From NCBI GenBank assembly GCA_030015575.1, contig JASDDO010000026.1, positions 447,927,096 through 447,991,095 of the forward strand: DNA of 64,000 nt, written 5' to 3'. The translations under genes and the position numbers were made by a program. This document shows positions 23,466 to 33,883 of the stretch, in pieces. The stretch comes from Agapanthus africanus. Its lineage: Eukaryota; Streptophyta; Magnoliopsida; Asparagales; Amaryllidaceae. Under the pieces are notes generated by a model. That model searched no databases and had not been told where the DNA came from. It was given only the letters and a program-made list of their open reading frames with translations. How positions within the stretch are numbered: the stretch's first letter is position 1; each line of letters begins with the position of its first letter.

Positions 23466-23511
23466 GCCGCGGAAACGCGGCCTAAGCTTGCTTAGGCCGC
23501 GGTTCCGCTGC
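23466..23511 (+). other. Paired GC palindromes forming a 21-bp hairpin (copia D)
   Basis: Arms at 23466-23486 and 23491-23511 pair at 19 of 21 positions around a 4-nt loop. It lies about 188 nt after the primer site. Confidence 0.85.
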
Positions 23512-23760
23512 CGTACATATCATTCACTGAATAATTTTTTACAGTAATGCTGGATTCTGCTTGTATATTTTTTTGGATATTTTTAATCTGAATTTAGTGC
23601 TGAAAATTCTGGAGATGGTTTTGGACTCGACAGTTCGATCGGAATTTTGATTTCGTGGCTTTTCCGGGTAAATCTAGAAAGTATTAAAGTGTTTGAACGA
23701 GTATCATTTGCTCACTTTTCACGGGGTATAAATATTTTTGAGATACGTGCAAGTTTTGTG

Positions 23761-23979
23761 GTGGTCCCTCTAGAAGACAACAAACCTTAACTCGATTATG
23801 TGACCGTCTTGAACTGCCCTTTGAACCTTAGGGTTTGGGGCAGTACGGCGTGCCACATGTGAGGCGTTGGCTTGACCCTTCTACGGCTGGACCGCTACTA
23901 CTGTGTCACACTCCGGTTTATGAACTCCGCTCAAGTGTTGAGCTTTAGTGAATCTTGGGTATTTGATCGTTCGTTCGAA
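23761..23979 (+). repeat. Cross-superfamily shared block, copy in copia D
   Basis: About 220 nt with landmarks CCCTCTAGAAGA, TTAACTCGATTATG, AACCTTAGGGTTTG and GACCCTTCTACGGCTGGACC. The same landmarks in the same order occur in the gypsy-type elements B and H. Confidence 0.85.
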
Positions 23980-24960
23980 AACTTTAATACTGTCTAATTA
24001 TCTGGAATGTGATGCAATGTGTGGAATTCACATTATAAGACATGAAATACGAGATATGTGATATTTCGTATTTATGATGTCTAGAGAGAATGTGGATTCC
24101 AGATATTGCAGTTTTACACTTTCTTTTCTGTGACCGTAAGTGTAGTATGTCGATATCGCCGGTTTCGTTGCTTTACATCAACGACAATTGGGGTATGCAT
24201 ACTTACTTATGTTAATGATATGAGATATTATGTGTTGCTGAGATATGATGTGCAGGATTGTCGCGATTGAATAGCCGGGTTTTTTTATGTGAGATGAGAG
24301 TTTTATATTTTCATTCATGTAAATTCAAATGTAATGTAATATTCTTTTATTTGGGGCACTTCCGGGTTGAGGTCGATGCCACATGTGTTGTATATTATTT
24401 ACTTTTCCGCATTAGGATAGACCCAAGGAGGGGAGCACAGATGACCGGGTTCTGGGGTTCAGTGGGAGGCCATCTCGAGGAGTCGAGACCGGGTCTCCTA
24501 AACTCCAGAATTTGTAGGGTCGCTTGCCGCTCTCGTAGGGGTCCAGGGTGTGGGCATGGCTATTCGTCGCGACTGTGGAATCCATATTTTCTATTATTGG
24601 CTAAATACTAAATACGGACGTCTTAGTATATCCCACATTATATCTATGTTTCTGCTGCGATATCTGTGATGTGATCATTTGATATGTTGTGATGGATACA
24701 GTATATAGTATATATGATATATTATATAGGCGTTACTTATGTTTTACACCCGCACTAGCCCTGCCCTGCTCTGTCGTTAGTTTCCTAACCTAACGGTGCA
24801 CGAGATGACATCGAGGCGAATGCGGATGGCATAAGTGTACGTCGTATTTATCTGTGATGTTTAGGTGACTTAAATGATGGGACTTCATTAATGTGATTAA
24901 TGAAAGAAAAGAAACCTAAAAGATGTTGCAGAATCAAATTTTAAATAAAAAGGGTAGCTA

Positions 24961-25206
24961 CAGTTTTGCTTTGCATAGCGGTATATATGATATACCATGC
25001 ACCTTATTCGATGAGGAAAGAGCCGAGATCCCTTCACCGGGAGTGACCTCTTTAGCGAAACTGGCAGATGCTACAACACTCGGTTTGACTTTTGACGGCT
25101 TTTGGAGTTTTGCTTTGCACAGTGATATATATGATATATCCTGCACCTCATTCGACGAGGAAAGGGCCGATGATCCCTTCACCGGGAGTGACCCCTTTAG
25201 CAAAAC
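24961..25206 (+). repeat. Leader tandem unit, two copies (copia D)
   Basis: Copies at 24961-25061 and about 25107-25206. Each starts GTTTTGCTTTGCA and contains TCCCTTCACCGGGAGTGACC or a near form. Each holds a perfect 7-bp hairpin (24980-24996 and 25124-25140); the second base pair is G-C in one copy and A-T in the other. Confidence 0.82.
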
Positions 25207-25961
25207 GATAAAGGCCTTAAAATCACTCCATTTCAAAATTCACTAGATTCTGCAACGATATCAAGTTCATTACGCTCAAGTTTTTTCTGAAAAACCTGCG
25301 TAGCCCTCCGTCATTTCAGATAGATATTATTTAGTATTCGTGCTATGTTTGTTGACTTAGTCAAGACATAGTTTATGGTAGCTAAATAATGTTTATCTGT
25401 TACAACATGAGATATGATTGGATTTGGGTATTCGTACGGCCTTGTTGACTCAGTCAAGGGTCGTTCGGGTGGGTTTAATTCAATCGAGAAATGTACGGGT
25501 TGAACTTGACTTGCTATTTATGGTTTGTTGACTTAGTCAAGGCCATAGATCGCTAGGGGCAAAAGCATTATCGGGAATTTCAAGTGTTGAAATTTGCAAT
25601 GAGATTGCATACCTTCTATGAGATAGTTGGATCCCGATACCCACTGCGAGTAATTGTTACTCCTGGGAGAGTTTTACACAGGACAATTAGCCGATCAAGT
25701 AGGTGTCTAGAAAGGTGTCAACGGGGTTACGCCTCTGGGAAAACGAGGTTTACTTTAATTAGGTCCGTGCGAAAGCACGGGGAACCTCCCTTAAAGTACC
25801 GACACTGGCCTGGCTGAAAGATCGACGAAGTTGTAAGGTGTAATTAATCCCGGCTAGTCTTTCCTTTTAGGGTTTGAAGGAAGATTTGATAAAAACCAGT
25901 GGGAGACATCCTGATTAGATAAGATAATAACCAATCTGATCTTGCAAGAGCATACACTAAA

Positions 25962-28900
25962 GTGTTTTCTTCTCTCTCTCTCCTGGTAGCGACCATGTCA
26001 TGCCCTAATCAAAATAATAATATGGATGTATTGACCGAACCCGCATGTTATACTGTGCAGGGGAACGTTGGACCCGTTCTATCTTATAAGTGTTATAAGA
26101 CTGAACAGGAAACAGGAGAATATCTGGATTCTCACGCCGCCCAAACGGAGAACATGCATGATGATGCACCTTCTTCGGGTGTGTTTGTTATTGAGAACAG
26201 TTTTTCAGTTCACCCTACGTCCTGGGTATTAGATACCGGATCAGGATCCCACATATGTAAACAGTTACATGGGCTACGGAAAGGTAGAGAACTGGGAAAA
26301 TGTGATCATTCCGTTCAAGTAGGGAATGGGGCAAATGTTGCAGCCAAAGCAGTTGGCATATATCACCTGGTATTACCAAATGGTGATACACTAGTCCTGA
26401 ATGAGCGCTGTTATATACCGAACATGATGTGCAACATTATATTAGTTTCTTTATTAAGTAAAGAAGGATATAATTTTGTAGTAAAGGATAATGTTATGAA
26501 CATATTCCTAGATCAAAAGTTGATTGCATCAGGCTCGTTACATAATGGCATATTCATTCTCAATCAAAATACAGTCCTCAATATACAAAACACACACAAG
26601 AGGAAAAGCTCAGAAATGAACGAATCCTTCTTGTGGCACTGTAGACTTGGCCATATCAATGAGACACGACTAGCTAAGCTACATAAGAATGGATATTTGA
26701 ATTCATTCGAATTATCATCTTATGACACTTGCCATTCATGTCTCAAAGGAAAAATGACCAAAACTCCGTTTAGTGGACACGAAGAAAGAGTTACTGAACT
26801 CTTAGGACTGGTGCATAGTGATGTATGTGGTCCTATGTCTACACACGAGAGAAACGGTTCTTCCTACTTCATTACATTCTCTGACGATCTCTCTAGATAT
26901 GGGCATGTGTTCCTGTTGAAACACAAGTCTGAAGCTTTTGAGAAATTCAAAGAATATAAGCACGAGGTAGAGAACCAAACGGGCAAAAGTATTAAGATTC
27001 TTCGATCTGATCGAGGAGGTGAATACTTAAGCATTGAATTCCTAGATTATCTAAAAGAGAATAGGATTCTCTCTCAGCTTACTCCTCCTTATACACCACA
27101 GCACAACGGTGTATCGGAACGAAGGAATCGCACCCTATTAGATATGGTGCGTTCAATGATGAGCAATGCTGAGTTACCTATTTCCTTTTGGGGGTATGCG
27201 CTTGAGACAGCCATATACCTATTGAATCTGGTTCCGTTTAAATCTGTACCTACCACACCATATGAGATATGGAGTGGGAAGAGACCATATTTTAAACGAA
27301 TTAAGATATGGGGTTGTCCGGCCTATGTCAAAAAGCAAAATCCGGACAAACTCGAGGCACGATCAGTTCTTTGCAAGTTTGTGGAATATCCAAAGAATTC
27401 TCAAGGATATTTTTTCTACCAAGCTAAGGAACTAAGAGTGTTTGTTGCTCAACATGCCACCTTTTTGGAAAGGAAATTTCTTGCAAAAGAAATTAGTGGC
27501 AAAGAGGTAGAGCTGGAAGAGGTTCCAGCACCACAAACTACAACTAATGATTTAGTAGAACCAGAGGATTCAGTAGTGCCCGACGAACCCCAGCCTCTCC
27601 GCCGATCTAGTAGGGTTTCTCGTCCACCTGAGAGATACTACGGTTTTCTCATTGACGGTGGAAGCGAAGATTGCATCATGGAGGATGATGACCCAACTAG
27701 TTTCGAGTAAGCCATCACGAGTAGAGACTCAGTGAAATGGCTGGATGCAATGCGGTCCGAGATGGAATCCATGTGCACCAACAAAGTATGGACTTTGGAA
27801 GTTGCTCCTGAAGGGGTAAAACCCATTGGGAGCAAGTGGATCTTCAAGAAAAAACTTGGTGTAGATGGGAAAGTGGAGACATTCAAAGCTAGACTTGTTG
27901 CAAAGGGTTTTCGTCAATGACCAGGTGTGGACTATGACGAAACCTTTTCTCCAGTGGCTATGCTTAAATCCATCCGGATCATGCTTGCCATCGCTGCATA
28001 TCATGACTACGAAATCTAGCAAATGGATGTTAAGACCGCCTTTCTAAGCGGTGATTTAGAAGAGTGCGTGTACATGACTCAGCCAGAGGGCTTCGTAGAC
28101 AGTGGGAGCAGCGGGAAGGTGTGCAAGATGCTTAAATCCATTTATGGATTAAAGCAAGCATCGCGGAGTTGGAACATCTGCTTTGACGTCGTTATCAAAG
28201 AGTTTGATTTCGTCAAAACCCAGATGAACCTTGTATCTACAAAAAGGTGGCAGAGAGTAAGGTTGTCTTCCTCGTATTGTACTTGGACGACATACTCTTG
28301 ATAGGAAATGATATTCCTATACTGCAATCGGTCAAGCTCTTCTTATCACAAAGATTCTCAATGAAAGATCTTGGTGATGCCTCCTGCATATTGGGAATTA
28401 GGATCTATAGAGATAGATCCAAACGGATATTGGGATTGTCCCAATCCAGGTACATTGACACCATACTAAAGAGGTTTAGTATGGAAGAATCCAAGCGTGG
28501 GAACTTGCCCACGATCTCTGGAGTCACTCTCTCCAAAGAGATGTCTCCCAAGACTGATTTGGAGAGAGCTCGCATGCAAGGGATACCCTATGCTTCGGCT
28601 GTAGGCTCTATCATGTACGTGATGCTATGTACCAGACCCGATGTAGCATACTCACTAAGTGTAGTGAGTAGGTATCAAGCTGATCCTGGAGAGAGTCACT
28701 GGACAGCTGTGAAGAGCATTCTCAAGTACTTGCGAAGGACTAAAGAGATGCTCTTGGTATATGGTAACGGAGAACTCCAAGTGGAGTCCTTTACCGATTC
28801 GAGCTTCCAAAGTGATAAGGACGACTCTAAGTTGCAGTCGAGATTTGTCTTTACCCTTTACGGAGGGGCGGTTAGCTGGAAGAGTTCGAAGCAGGAGACC

Positions 28901-29266
28901 GTGGCAGACTCGACGATGGAGGCTGAATACATCGCTGCCAACGATGCTGCCAAAGAGGCTGTCTGGATCAAGAAGTTCATTACTGAACTTGGAGCGGTTC
29001 CATCCATTGAGCATCCAATACCTTTGTATTGCGATAACAATGGAGCGGTGGCTTTGGCCAAGGAACCCAGGTCAGATCAGCGATCCAGGCATATTCTGAG
29101 GCGGTATCACCTGATCCGGGAGATAGTTGATCGCCGGGAGATCGAGGTCAGGAGGGTTGACACGAAGAACAACACGGCGGATCCACTCACGAAGGCCATT
29201 CCCCAGATACAGTTTGAGAGACTCTTCGGGATGCTCGGTATGCGATACTACAGCTGCTGGCCCTAG
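25962..29266 (+). pseudogene. Copia pol of element D: protease, integrase, RT and RNase H, with three stops and a frameshift
   Basis: The first open part (25962-27710, 582 codons) holds protease with D91-T-G-S, the integrase zinc-binding segment (H226, H231, C257, C260) and catalytic D287, D350, E386 with 35 residues between the last two. Then come in-frame stops at 27708 (probably a former Glu codon), 27918 (former Arg) and one inside a YEI-stop-QMDVKTAF context near 28017 (former Trp). A one-base deletion near 28222 moves the frame. The last part reaches 29266 and carries YLDD (28280-28291) and RNase H with its ADSTMEAEY segment. No gag is visible upstream. The breaks look simple, so this copy decayed recently. 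Perfect short hairpins are dense here. Confidence 0.93.
28301..28513 (+). other. Run of five perfect hairpins inside RT (copia D)
   Basis: Stems: 7 bp ATAGGAA (28301-28320), 7 bp GGATCTA (28401-28420), 7 bp ATTGGGA (28429-28445), 10 bp CCATACTAAA (28461-28484), 6 bp CGTGGG (28496-28513). Four of the five have a counterpart at the homologous place in element A. Confidence 0.85.
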
Positions 29267-29269
29267 TGC

Positions 29270-29280
29270 AAATGGGAGAT
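29270..29280 (+). other. Polypurine tract of copia D
   Basis: AAATGGGAGAT directly before the 3' LTR start. Confidence 0.9.
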
Positions 29281-31383
29281 TGTTAGTTGTATGTATGCCC
29301 TAGAGGCCAGTATTGTACTGATGATGTATATTATATTGGATGCTTGGACATATATATAGAGATGACTTTCTTGCTCGATATGATAGTATGCTATCTGGTT
29401 GCTCTTTATCTTAACATGTATACTAGTCTCTTTAAACTGTCTTATAGTTACATGTTGTTAAAGCCCTTAGGATGTGTACTTGACTACCTGGACTATGATG
29501 CAGATCATACTAGTGGTGACATGGTAGTCCATAAGTACATCCTTCAAGGTCCTTAGTCGTGGGTGTATCGAGACGGGGCATCGATATACCAGTGTAGACT
29601 AGCGTATACGCTTCTCGACCCATGAGATGGGCGATGGATGATCCCATATCCATCGGTGTTTGACATCAGAGATGGTATACGGGTGCTCAGTAGAGACTGG
29701 GTACACTGGACGGACTCGCCGAGAACTTCCAGATGGTATTATACCTCACGTCAGATGGCAGTTCTCAGGTGACACTTGTACAGGTTAGTCTGTAGACCCG
29801 AGATCGTCATAGAGTCTTGTGTGATTCCCACTGTGCTTTGATCTCCACCTTATCATGTCCATGAGGGCGTCCAAAACAGTGGTTTTTGTGTACAGTCCCG
29901 AGTCACATGGAGGCAATGAGCGATAGGAGGGGTTTCGTCTCTCCCGGTATTGGGGGTTGATGTTGCGCTGTGCTCGATTGGCCGTAACAGGGAAGTCCCT
30001 GGCCAGGGCTGATCAGAGATTTGCTGGTAAGTGTTACCAGTAGTTTCTCGACCCGTTATGAGCCTCACATCAGCACGACTTATCGGTTATTGGGGTCTGA
30101 CGTTTACCACCCCTAAACATGATATGTGACATATCAGACGAGGAGACCGGACTGTACGGGAAGTGTTGCCGGTTGGCTCGACGGGAGTTGTAGCAGGTTC
30201 GCTTGTTCTCTTCTGATCGCTCAATACCCGGGTGGCCGTTACGTTTAGCTGACCGCTTGCGGCTTGGGGGTGCTTGATATGATCATCACCCACTGCCGGC
30301 GTATTGACGAGTCTCAGAGTCCCACAATGGAGTTTCCTAGTCCAGGCGAAACGTTGTGGTGCGCGTATGCGATATGCGCATGGACCCGAATAAATACGCG
30401 TATAGGATACCGTATATTGATTGGGCGGCTTGCTTTTGGTTAGGGTCGTATGTGATATGGACGGATTGATAAATCAAGTGTTGATTTATCATTTAACAAT
30501 TAGTTTCTCACTCGAAATCCTTTCTTGTGTTGGATGGATGCATGCATGCATGCATGTTTTTCGTTCTTTCTAGTTTCATGCACATATGGATGTGTATACA
30601 TACATACATACATACATCATCTATCATGGTTTCTTATACAATGAAAATGGTGGCAATATAAGAATCACACCATGGATTTATTTATATATATTATTATTGA
30701 ATTTGATTTAAAACAAAAGAAAAGGAAAGGATAATTCATGGAAGCTTTCTACACTCTTCTTGACCTAACCATTCTAACCCACCATTTGACCATGGATTAC
30801 TTTTCCTTTTGTGTTTTTAACTCAAGTTCAATAATATCCTAACCATGGTTTGATATGAAAAGAGGAAAATATATATTGATATATTTTCTATTTTCTTTCA
30901 AGAGTTATTCTTATCTTCTTCTCAAAAATAGCCATCATCTTCTTCCTCCTTCTTCACTTGCTCTCTAGACTTTTGTAGTGAGCAAATTACATAAGAAGAT
31001 TGGATTTTGAAGTGAGAATAAGAACCACAACATCATTCTACACAAGTTTAGCCCACTTGTTTAGAGTGTTATCTTCATTCGTTCTCTTATTCGGGTGAAG
31101 TTGCGAGTTTGGACTAGGGACTTCGGGTGGATCGTCGTGGATGTGAGAAGACTTCAAGAAGACCTTCCTCCAACACCCAAGAGGCCGAGGAGTCTAGCGT
31201 AGGGAGCTACAAAGGTTGTACTCTCTAAACCCCATCTATTCTTTCATATGTTGATGTGAAAATTTTAGAAACCCTAATTTTCTAGGCACGATCCGTTGTT
31301 TATTAACTTAGCACCCTAAAGACTCTACCTTTGGTACATATGATGCTTTCAAACCCTTCATGAGGTGCTAGGCTAACCCAACA
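29281..31383 (+). repeat. 3' LTR of copia D, 2103 bp, complete
   Basis: Runs from TGTTAGTTGTATG to CCAACA. Its first 1.2 kb resembles the start of the LTR of E (read inward from 33257), and its last 856 bp match 22404-23265. Confidence 0.92.
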
Positions 31384-31388
31384 TCTAC
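31384..31388. repeat. Target-site duplication of copia D
   Basis: TCTAC here and at 22399-22403; both flank the element exactly. Confidence 0.93.
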
Positions 31389-33257
31389 TTCACTAACCAA
31401 AGAATTATTGAAGCAAACACCCTAAACTAAAGTGCTAGTCTAGTAGAGGATGGTGAGATAGGAAATGGGTACACTTTAGAATTTCTTTTCTCACTTTGAT
31501 TCTCTCTCTATTTCAAACCCTAGAAAGAAATTTTGAGGAGGAAGATGATGAGCTCAAATGAGAATGAAACTTTTCAAGAGAGAGAATGAGCTAACCATGG
31601 TGAGTGAGTATCACATACTAACTCATGTAAAGAGATTACCATGGGTGATCATAGTGGTTAGGTTAACTAATATCTTAAGTAAAACAAAGTTAGTGGACTA
31701 AGTCAAATGCAAAGATAAGCTTCATGAAGCTTCATGCATTTGTGCTCATTATCCATTTGTTTTAGAATTACTTTAAATATAAAAACCTAACAAATATAAT
31801 TAGTATGGTATAAGTCTTCTACACCCATGTAATGTGTATCAACAACCATGATACAATTTGTACACAAATAAATATATATCACATATATATTAACTTGTGC
31901 ACAAGTGAGAAAAATAAATGCTTAAGTGAACCAATGTTAGTTAATGTAAATTAGTATATCACATATACAATTATACACTAAATTATTAAATCAATACTTG
32001 ACTTAATAATCCGGTTATATCATATATAACCGACTAACTTGCAATGTATCGACTTATCGAATCAACTCTTGATTCGATAACTTGGTTATATCGCATATAA
32101 CCGATCGACACAAACATCGCGATAATAGAATACGGTATCACATACACGCATTATTCTCGGTCCCGCACATATCACATATGCGCTCCTATTTCGTTTTCCC
32201 TGAGCCAGTACAACCTCTATGTAGGACTCTAATGACTCGTCAATATGCCGGCAGTAGGTGATGATCATATCAAGCACCCACAAGCCGTCAGCGGTATTAG
32301 CTGGTCATAACGGCTACCCGGGTATTGAGCAATCAGAAGATCAGCAAGCAAGCCCGCTCCAACTCCTGTAAAAGCCTGACAGTGACACTACCGTACAGTC
32401 CGGTCTGCTCGTCCGATATGTCGCATATCAAGTCTAGGGGTGGTAAACGTCAGACCCCAATAACCGATAAGTCATGCCGATATGAGGCTCATAACGGGTC
32501 GAGAAACTAATGGTAACACTTACCAGTATATCTCTAAACCAGCCCTGGCCAGGGACTTCCCTGTTACGGCCAGTCAAGCATAGCGCAACATCAACCCCCA
32601 ATACCGGGAGAGACGAAACCCCTCCTATCGCTCATTCCTCCATGTGACTCGGGAATGTACCCAAAAACCACCGTTTTGCACGCCCTCTTGGACGTGGTAA
32701 GGTGGAAATCAAAGCACAGTGGGAATCACACAAGTCGCTATGACGATCTCGGGTCTACAGACTAACCTGTACCAGTGTCACCAGAGAACTGCCATCTGAC
32801 GTAAGGTATAATACCATCTGGGAGTTCTCGTCGAGTCCGTCCAGTGTACCCAGTCTCTACTGAGCACCCGTATATCATCTCTGATGTCAAACACCAATGG
32901 ATATGGGATCATCCATCACCCATCTATATGGGTCGAGAAGGTATACGCTATTCTACTCTGGTATATCGATGCCCCGTCGCGATACACCCACGACTAGGGA
33001 CCTTGAAGGATGTACTTATGGACAACCATGTCCCCACTAGTATGATCCGCATCATAGTCCATGTTGTCAAGTACACATCTTAAGGGCTTTACCAACATGT
33101 AACAGAGAGACAATCAGTGTACACGTTAAGATAAAGGGTAACCATATCGCATACTATCATGTCGAGCAAGAAAGTCCTCCCTATATATGTCCAAGCATCC
33201 ACTACAATATACATCTCATGTATAGTAATGGCCTTTAGGGCATACATATAACTAACA
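31384..33257 (-). repeat. 5' LTR of copia E, main part
   Basis: Continues the LTR piece at 22101-22403. In element sense it starts TGTTAGTTATATG at 33257. Total LTR length is about 2.17 kb, close to those of A and D. It contains no gene. Confidence 0.88.
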
Positions 33258-33883
33258 GTATACACCACACTCGACCCTATGGAGCTAGAGGAAGAAGAAG
33301 GAGTAGAGGGAAGGAGCTGCAGCTGAAGTTGTTTCTGTTGCTGCTGCTCACTGCTGCTGCTGTTGCTGCTGCTCACTACTTCTGCTGTGCCTGCTTGTTG
33401 CTGCTGCTGTGCTTGCTTCTGCTGCTGCTGTAGATGTGGGTGTGTGAGCGTGAGAGTGAGAGGTTGAGAGAAATGAGCATAAGAATGAGAGGAAAATGAT
33501 AACTCCCAATGTCAACCCCTCCTTTCTCTCTCATCATTAAATGCAAGCATGGGCTTTCCATGATGCATTCTCTCTCTCTCATTCTCACTAAGTCAACACT
33601 CCAAAAGAAAATTCAAATTAAAACAACCATCAATTAACTAAATAGACTTAATTAAAACCCAAAAGACTTAATCCCCATTATTAAACCCACCATGGTTGCT
33701 AATCATTGTATAACCTCATTTTAAACCCTAGTTTAGATGCACAAGTGTGTGCAAGCCTAGGAAAATTCTAGAAAAATATTTATTAAATTTGGAAAAATAT
33801 TTGAAACCCAATTTGGTAAACTTTTTATTAAAAACCCTTTATTTAAATATGAATAGCCACTATACAAATCCTAAGTTGTTACA
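33258..33883 (-). repeat. Fragment of a leftward chromovirus-type LTR (F)
   Basis: In reverse it starts TGTAACAACTTAGG at 33883 and follows the order of the Tekay LTR at 38863: the AAGTTTACCAAA region, CCATGGTGG region, a run of GAGAGAGA and a CAG/CTG-rich stretch (about 33325-33445). It is cut at 33257 by element E. Its right end abuts LTR sequence of element B, so F landed in B. Confidence 0.82.

Larger units (their letters stand above)
23279..25961 (+). other. Long noncoding leader of copia D
   Basis: About 2.7 kb without a gag-like frame. Contents: paired GC palindromes forming a 21-bp stem (23466-23511), the cross-superfamily block (23761-23979), and a duplicated leader unit (24961-25206). 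Its first 1.6 kb is the inverted partner of 20151-22100 in element E. It ends with a pyrimidine run and AG (about 25966-25989) that resembles a splice acceptor. Confidence 0.8.
22404..31383 (+). mobile_element. Copia element D (possibly Angela/Tork-like), nested in the LTR of E
   Basis: A rightward Ty1/copia element bounded by a perfect 5-bp target duplication TCTAC (22399-22403 and 31384-31388). It has a shortened 5' LTR (862 bp), tRNA-Met-type primer site, 2.7-kb noncoding leader, broken pol without recognisable gag, PPT and a full 2103-bp 3' LTR. The comparable LTR ends differ at roughly 3-4 percent by eye. The lineage guess rests on the RT and RNase H sequence and is weak. Confidence 0.92.

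Noticed and set aside
20151-24840. A foldback transposon or MITE-type inverted repeat
   Set aside because: Each arm is the leader of a separate copia element with its own primer site, and the element in the middle has its own target duplication.
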